Assembly (NCBI GenBank): GCA_025353725.1
Contig: JANXOF010000060.1
Location: 1 to 64,000, forward strand
Length of the DNA stretch: 64,000 bases
Direction of reading: 5' to 3'
DNA from: Polyangiaceae bacterium
Lineage (GTDB): Bacteria; Myxococcota_A; Polyangia; Polyangiales; Polyangiaceae
The translations under genes were made by a program, and so were the position numbers. Shown piece after piece: positions 59,757 to 64,000 of the stretch (position 1 is the stretch's first letter; each line of letters opens with the position of its first letter). The notes below the pieces were generated by a model. The model was given only the letters and a program-made list of their open reading frames with translations, ran no database searches and was not told the origin of the DNA.

Positions 59757-61181
59757 ATGGGCGGCTGGCAGGGAAAGACCACGCTCGAACCTGAGAAGGC
59801 CGCACGAAAAAGCGCGGGCGACGGCAGCGCGGCAGCCCTCGCGCTCGTGATCGTGTGGTCGAAAGATGAGAGTCATCGCCTTGGCGAAGTGCTTTTTCCG
59901 CGCGAGCAGGCGCTGTTCGGGCGAGGCCCCGTTGCCCACGGCGACGCAGGGGAAGAGCGCGTCGGATTCACCCGGCAGCGACCTGCGACGAACGCGCCGG
60001 CCGCCGACTTCGACAATCCTTTTGTTTCGCGTAAGCAGCTGCGCTTCACGGTCGATGACGCGGACACTCTCACCGTTGAAGCAGTGGGAAAGCGTTCGCT
60101 GCGCGTCGGCAATGCGGAACTGCGCGTGGCCACCGTCCGCGAAGGCGACGTCGTTGAGGTCGACGGATTACTCAGTGTATTTTGCATGCGAAGACCGCAC
60201 GTTCTGCCGGCGGGGGGAGAGGCGCTCGCGCCGCAGACGTTTGGGCACGCCGATCCGCACGGGCTTGTCGGCGAAGGCCCCGGTGCGTGGGCGCTACGCG
60301 CGCAGCTTGCATTTCTCGGCAAGCGGAATGCTCATGTCCTTGTCACCGGTGCGAGTGGAAGCGGCAAAGAGCTTGCCGCGCAAGCCATTCATAAGCTCTC
60401 GTCACGCGCGCAAAGGCCCATTGTGGCGCGCAATGCGGCCACGTTCCCGGCCGGGCTCATCGACGCCGAGCTCTTCGGCAATCTACAGAATTATCCGAAC
60501 CCTGGGATGCCGGAGCGCAACGGTCTTGTCGGACACGCCGATGGGTCGACGCTCTTTCTCGATGAAATAGGAGAGCTTCCACCTGAGATGCAGGCTCATC
60601 TCCTTCGCGTGCTCGACGGCGGCGAGTACCAGCGACTTGGCGAGAGCAAGCGACGCGTCGCAGACTTTCGGCTTGTGGCCGCCACCAATCGACCCGCCGA
60701 GGACTTGAAAGAGGACCTTGGCGCACGCCTCGCGCTGCGCGTTCACCTCGCAGGACTTGACGAGCGACGTGAAGACATCACGCTGCTCGCGCGCCACTTG
60801 CTACTAAGGACGGCTGCGCGCGACCCACAAATCGGAGCGACGTTTTTCGACGGCTGGGACGGTACGCGAGGTGAGCCTCGGCTCAGCGCGAGCCTTGCGC
60901 GTGCACTCGTCATCCATTCATGGTCGACGAACGTACGCGAGCTCGAAGCGCTTTTATTGCGCGCCGCATCGAGTAGCCGAGGCCGCGAGCTCGAACTGAC
61001 CGATGACGTGCGAAGCGCCATCAAGACGGCAGATAAGCAGAGCGGCGAGGTGACACCCGAGGAGATCCGGGCGGCGCTTGCAAGGCACGGAGGCGTCAAA
61101 GACAAGGCGTGGCGCGACCTCCGACTTGCAAGCCGTCACGCCCTTCATCGCTTGATGAAAAAGTGGAATATCTCTGACTAA
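59757..61181 (+). CDS. FHA-AAA+ bacterial enhancer-binding-type regulator without GAFTGA
   Basis: 474 residues. FHA domain at about 45-145 (GRGPVAHGDAG, FVSRKQLRFTV), which binds phospho-Thr. The AAA+ domain has Walker A TGASGSGKE and Walker B STLFLDEIGELP, and a C-terminal Fis-like helix (KDKAWRDLRLASRHALHRLM). The sigma-54 contact loop GAFTGA is missing: after ELFG comes NLQNYPNPGMPERNGLVG. So it may not activate sigma-54 in the standard way. It lies next to a near-perfect sigma-54 promoter (61384). Probably linked to Ser/Thr kinase signalling. Confidence 0.9.
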   Translation: MGGWQGKTTLEPEKAARKSAGDGSAAALALVIVWSKDESHRLGEVLFPREQALFGRGPVAHGDAGEERVGFTRQRPATNAPAADFDNPFVSRKQLRFTVDDADTLTVEAVGKRSLRVGNAELRVATVREGDVVEVDGLLSVFCMRRPHVLPAGGEALAPQTFGHADPHGLVGEGPGAWALRAQLAFLGKRNAHVLVTGASGSGKELAAQAIHKLSSRAQRPIVARNAATFPAGLIDAELFGNLQNYPNPGMPERNGLVGHADGSTLFLDEIGELPPEMQAHLLRVLDGGEYQRLGESKRRVADFRLVAATNRPAEDLKEDLGARLALRVHLAGLDERREDITLLARHLLLRTAARDPQIGATFFDGWDGTRGEPRLSASLARALVIHSWSTNVRELEALLLRAASSSRGRELELTDDVRSAIKTADKQSGEVTPEEIRAALARHGGVKDKAWRDLRLASRHALHRLMKKWNISD

Positions 61182-61304
61182 GCGAAACCGGTTCGGTTTT
61201 GCACGCGAGCGCGCTTAGCGAAAACCGCTCAACGTTTGGGCGATGTGCTGTCCACGCGGCGCCGCTCCTCCCCTTGGTTCTGCGCTGACCGCGCCCGGCA
61301 GACA

Positions 61305-61333
61305 TGGCCGGCTCGCTTGGCTGAGGCCGGCCA
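61305..61333 (+). terminator. GC-rich hairpin after the FHA regulator
   Basis: TGGCCGG pairs with CCGGCCA around a 15-base loop, 124 bases after the stop. No U-tail. Confidence 0.35.
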
Positions 61334-61383
61334 ACTCGGCCGACGTAGGCGACGGCACGCGGGCTAAACATTTAGATCTGCGG

Positions 61384-61399
61384 TGGCACGGCGATTGCC
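61384..61399 (+). promoter_or_regulatory. Sigma-54 (-24/-12) promoter
   Basis: TGGCACGGCGATTGCC fits TGGCACG-N4-TTGC at all 11 fixed positions. The start would fall about 61411, 48 bases before the lipoprotein ATG at 61459. The adjacent regulator gene (59757-61181) is of enhancer-binding type, though it lacks GAFTGA. Confidence 0.7.
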
Positions 61400-61458
61400 A
61401 AGTAAACCATCACATGGCGCAGGCCAATGTGCTCCCTCCACGAAAGTCAATCATCCCC

Positions 61459-61863
61459 ATGAACGCCTCTTTTTTCTCGACCGTCGCGGCACTCCTCAGT
61501 CTTGGACTCGCCGTCTCGACGGGAGCGTGTGCTGCTCCGGCGGGAGATAGCGACGTTCTAGACTCTGATTCCGACCGAGCCGAGGCCATCGGGACGGCAA
61601 CATCGGCTCAGCGCATCGGCCATACGTCACCAAGCGGCGCGTGTTCGGTTATCTCAGGCGCGAACAGCGGCAAAAGTGGCACGTATAACGCCGACGGTGA
61701 CTGCGCTGGGAGCTGGGGAATGTCGGAATGTACGAACCAAGACGGAAGCGACTCTGGAAAATGTAAGGCCGGTAAAGTCATCGTTCGGCTGCCGCCCGTC
61801 TACACCCCGTCGGCGGCGTCGTCGCTCCTTAGTCCCGTGACACAGAAGAAATGGAACGATTGA
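61459..61863 (+). CDS. Small lipoprotein under a sigma-54 promoter
   Basis: 134 residues from ATG 61459; the frame extends to 61243 as a shadow. Signal with lipobox LAVSTGAC, then a Ser/Gly/Asp-rich region (CSVISGANSGKSGTYNADGD, MSECTNQDGSDSGKC) with four Cys. No enzymatic motif. The preceding sigma-54 promoter suggests expression under starvation, development or envelope stress. Function unknown. Confidence 0.72.
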   Translation: MNASFFSTVAALLSLGLAVSTGACAAPAGDSDVLDSDSDRAEAIGTATSAQRIGHTSPSGACSVISGANSGKSGTYNADGDCAGSWGMSECTNQDGSDSGKCKAGKVIVRLPPVYTPSAASSLLSPVTQKKWND

Positions 61864-61939
61864 GGCAGCAGCCGCGGAAGCTTTTCGGTGAGCCGCGGCG
61901 TTGGGCGCCGTTAGGAAGCTAGCAGCGAAGGAGCAGGAA

Positions 61940-62230
61940 GCGTTGCTCGTCGCGACGGCGTGCGCTGCACCTCCCGCCGGGCGGGCGCTGGACGCTCGTA
62001 CGGCTTGGCGGCGAGATGGTGCGACGCACGGAATACGACGCGCTGTCGACGGCGACGATCCGGCGCCGGCTGGCCGAAAAGAACCTGAAACCTTGGCACA
62101 AGAAGATGTGGTGCATCCCGAAGATCGACGCCGAATTCGTCGCGCGGATGAAGGACGTCCTCAACCGATACACCGAACACCGCAACGAGAAACGACCTGT
62201 CGTCTGCTTCGACGACACGCCGCGGCAACC
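61940..62230 (+). mobile_element. IS630-family transposase fragment, truncated
   Basis: Forward translation gives WTLVRLGGEMVRRTEYDALS, then TATIRRRLAEKNLKPWHKKM, WCIPKIDAEFVARMKDVLNR and RPVVCFDDTPRQPVE. This is the N-terminal to mid region of IS630-like transposases (KPW-KKMWCIP-VDAEFVARMEDVL, RPVVCFDE). It stops before the later DDE residues and is followed by unrelated sequence; the start is frame-broken. Inactive relic. Confidence 0.8.
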
Positions 62231-62368
62231 CGTCGAGAAAACGTGCGCGCGCGCATGCTGGCGATGCGCGCGCGCACAGCTTGCTGCCAAAGTGGGCGTT
62301 GTCGTCGCGGGAACGTCCGCTGGCACGCGTGTTGCTGCGTGCGTCGCGGCAACTTGGAGGAGAGAGTG

Positions 62369-62773
62369 ATGTACTCAGATTTAACCTTTTGGTCCTTTCG
62401 CTTGACTGCCTCTACGGCGGTGGTTGCAGCAACACTTGTTGCATGCACGGCTTCGACGTTCACGGACGACGAGAAAGGTACGAGTCAGCTTCGACAGCCT
62501 ATGCGGTGTCGAACGTGCGGTGGTCCAGAGCCCGAGCCTGAAGCGCCCGAAGAGCCAAGGCAGGGACCCACCATCGAATGCGGCGATAGCCTACACATCG
62601 TTGTCGACGGCCTTTGCTATACCTACGGCTGCCCTCAACACGCACAAAAGACGGCGACAGACGGCGGCGGCGGCTGCACGGGCTACTCCGCTATCGGACA
62701 AGTCGGTTGTCCCGCGGCGTACCCGGTTCAGCGCTGCGCCTGGAACGGCAAGTGCGTTTGCTGGACCTCCTGA
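62369..62773 (+). CDS. Cys-rich lipoprotein
   Basis: 134 residues from ATG 62369, preceded by GGAGGAGAG; the longer frame to 61901 runs through the IS630 relic. Signal with lipobox ATLVAC (Cys26). The mature part carries Pro/Glu repeats and many Cys (RCRTCGG, ECGDSLH, LCYTYGCPQH, GCTGYSAIG, CPAAYPVQRC, CVCW), suggesting a disulfide-knotted exported domain. Family unknown. Confidence 0.72.
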   Translation: MYSDLTFWSFRLTASTAVVAATLVACTASTFTDDEKGTSQLRQPMRCRTCGGPEPEPEAPEEPRQGPTIECGDSLHIVVDGLCYTYGCPQHAQKTATDGGGGCTGYSAIGQVGCPAAYPVQRCAWNGKCVCWTS

Positions 62774-62792
62774 TGCCGCGAGCGATAGCCCA

Positions 62793-63269
62793 ATGAACTC
62801 CCGCACTCGAAGTCGGTTCCTCGCGTCGCTCACGCGAGGTTGTCTCGCAAGCGCCGTCCTCGTCGCGTGCAGTGCGAGCCAAACGACGTCGGACGCGTTT
62901 GATTCCAACGCGGAAGATGCCGGCGCCCAAGTTCCAGGTCGAGACGCCATCGCCGAAACTGCACCGAGCCTCGACGGCGCCGTGAGCGACGCGGCGACGT
63001 CATGCAAGCTTCCCGGCAAGTACGGGTCCAAGGAATGCACCGCCTGCGTCGCCGCGAAATGCTGCGCCCAAGTCGCGGCGTGCGAGGCCGATCCACAAGG
63101 CAAGCTTTTGCAAGCTTGCGTGCTTCACTGCCTCGCCTCAGATCCCGACGCGGGCGGCTGCTACAACGGTTGCTTGGCCACCTACCCGACGGCTCAACCC
63201 CTGTGGAACGCGGTCGAGGGCTGCTACTTTGGCACGCCCCCCGAAGGCTGCCTTATCGAGTGCACGTGA
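62793..63269 (+). CDS. Cys-rich lipoprotein overlapping a kinase gene
   Basis: 158 residues from ATG 62793. Signal/lipobox SAVLVAC. A Cys-rich domain (SCKLPGKYGSKECTACVAAK, CCAQVAACEADPQGK, ACVLHCLASDPDAGGC) resembles small disulfide-rich modules found in myxobacterial lipoproteins. Its stop overlaps the start of the Ser/Thr kinase gene (GTGA), so the two are co-translated and may act in one signalling unit. Confidence 0.75.
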   Translation: MNSRTRSRFLASLTRGCLASAVLVACSASQTTSDAFDSNAEDAGAQVPGRDAIAETAPSLDGAVSDAATSCKLPGKYGSKECTACVAAKCCAQVAACEADPQGKLLQACVLHCLASDPDAGGCYNGCLATYPTAQPLWNAVEGCYFGTPPEGCLIECT

Positions 63270-64000
63270 CAGCGGACGCGCCCGTGCTGCCCGGCGAGAC
63301 GCTCGCCGGGAAGTACCGCGTCGAGCGTGTGCTCGGCGCGGGAGGCATGGGCATCGTCGTGGCCGCGCGCCACCTTGAGCTCGATGAGCGTGTCGCGATA
63401 AAGTTCCTCCTAGGCTCTTCCTCCGAGGTCGCTGTGGCTCGGTTTTTGCGGGAGGCACGGGCTGCCGCGAAGGTTAAAGGCGAGCATGTCTGCCGCGTCT
63501 TCGACTTCGGTCGTTTGGAGACCGGCGAGCCCTACATTGTCATGGAGCACCTCGGGGGAGTCGACCTCGCGCGCAAGCTCGAAAGCGACGGACCCCAGAC
63601 GTCCGCCTGCGTGGTCGGATGGGTCATCGAGGCCTGCGATGCACTGGCCGAAGCCCACGCGCTTGGCATCATTCACAGGGATCTCAAGCCCGCGAATCTC
63701 TTTCTGGCCAACCGAGCCGACGGTTCAACATGCGCAAAAGTCCTCGACTTCGGAATCTCAAAGCTCACAAAAGCCGAGACGATGACAGGACCGACGGTGA
63801 TGATGGGTTCGCCTAATTACATGTCGCCCGAACAATTGGAGTCGGCCCACGACGTCGACGCGCGGTCGGATATCTGGAGTCTCGGCGTGATGATTTACGA
63901 GTTGCTCACCGGCCGTCCCCCGTTCGTCGGCGACTCAATGGTGCAGCTCTCGGTGCTCGTCCGAGAACGCCGCGAGGAGCCACTCGAACGCGTGAAGCCC
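63266..64000 (+). CDS. Ser/Thr protein kinase (PknB-type), partial at window edge
   Basis: GTG 63266 overlaps the previous stop. The reading runs 245 codons to the edge. Hanks-type motifs are VLGAGGMGIVVAARH (Gly loop), VAIKFL (catalytic Lys), HRDLKPANLFL, DFGISKL and MGSPNYMSPEQL, then DIWSLGVMIYELLTG. Phosphorylates Ser/Thr on cytosolic targets. The C-terminal region, where myxobacterial kinases often carry membrane, PEGA or TPR domains, is not in the window. Confidence 0.95.
   Translation, partial: MTADAPVLPGETLAGKYRVERVLGAGGMGIVVAARHLELDERVAIKFLLGSSSEVAVARFLREARAAAKVKGEHVCRVFDFGRLETGEPYIVMEHLGGVDLARKLESDGPQTSACVVGWVIEACDALAEAHALGIIHRDLKPANLFLANRADGSTCAKVLDFGISKLTKAETMTGPTVMMGSPNYMSPEQLESAHDVDARSDIWSLGVMIYELLTGRPPFVGDSMVQLSVLVRERREEPLERVKP

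Noticed and set aside
1-64000. CRISPR arrays, rRNA genes, complete prophage or toxin-antitoxin modules
   Set aside because: None seen: no regularly spaced 25-40 base repeats, no rRNA segments, no phage structural genes.

Overview
The window is about 60-65 % GC, densely coded, and most likely comes from a member of the Myxococcota (a Polyangiales-like myxobacterium). The reasons are the many small Cys-rich secreted lipoproteins, a Ser/Thr kinase, an FHA-AAA+ regulator, HEAT/TPR proteins, a metalloprotease and vWA lipoproteins, and long strings of genes joined by 4-bp ATGA/GTGA/TTGA overlaps. The lineage is inferred from gene content, not from an rRNA gene.

Layout. 1-280: decayed IS701-type transposase. 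464-2923: an SRCR-domain lipoprotein and a two-haem cytochrome lipoprotein. 2910-5204 (minus): overlapping operon folE - SDR reductase - LON-domain protein - Rieske ferredoxin. 5471-7024: broken di-haem cytochrome gene. 7057-10095 (minus): lipoprotein, MlaE permease, small anchored protein and FtsX/MacB-type permease, with no ATPase. 10142-11677: cysS. 11695-25535: a coherent exopolysaccharide synthesis/secretion locus (glycosyltransferase, histidine kinase, receiver, giant HEAT-repeat protein, alpha/alpha-toroid lipoprotein, outer-membrane barrels including a YaiO-like TPR barrel, a three-repeat lipoprotein, and a glycoside-hydrolase lipoprotein). 25595-27217 (minus): dnaA with a DnaA-box palindrome and an AT-rich, repeat-containing 0.77-kb upstream region. 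27992-33169: outer-membrane protein, the miaE operon and small envelope proteins. 33173-46796: repeat-rich surface protein, vWA lipoprotein, hydrolase, metalloprotease, YedI-like protein, MA-type peptidase, membrane protein and Eis-type acetyltransferase.

46803-48943 holds a DoxX/SRPBCC cluster next to the decayed 5' end of a second eis-like gene. 48944-54116 encodes a large receiver/PATAN-like/PEGA signalling protein and a sulfatase-fold pseudoenzyme. After tRNA-Ser(GGA) (54206-54292) lies a degenerate zone to about 57.3 kb with a (GGAC)n repeat, transposase debris and small lipoproteins. The right end has allA, sodB, an FHA-AAA+ regulator, a near-perfect sigma-54 promoter before a small lipoprotein, an IS630 relic, two Cys-rich lipoproteins, and the start of a Ser/Thr kinase that runs off the window.

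The most system-like feature is the 14-kb polysaccharide locus. Its core is a five-gene minus-strand string (glycosyltransferase to toroid lipoprotein, each overlapping the next by 4 bp) with a barrel gene just upstream, and a kinase and stand-alone receiver sit inside it. It resembles synthase-dependent exopolysaccharide machines (Pga, Bcs, Nfr/Yai types) but has HEAT repeats and no visible PilZ/c-di-GMP component.
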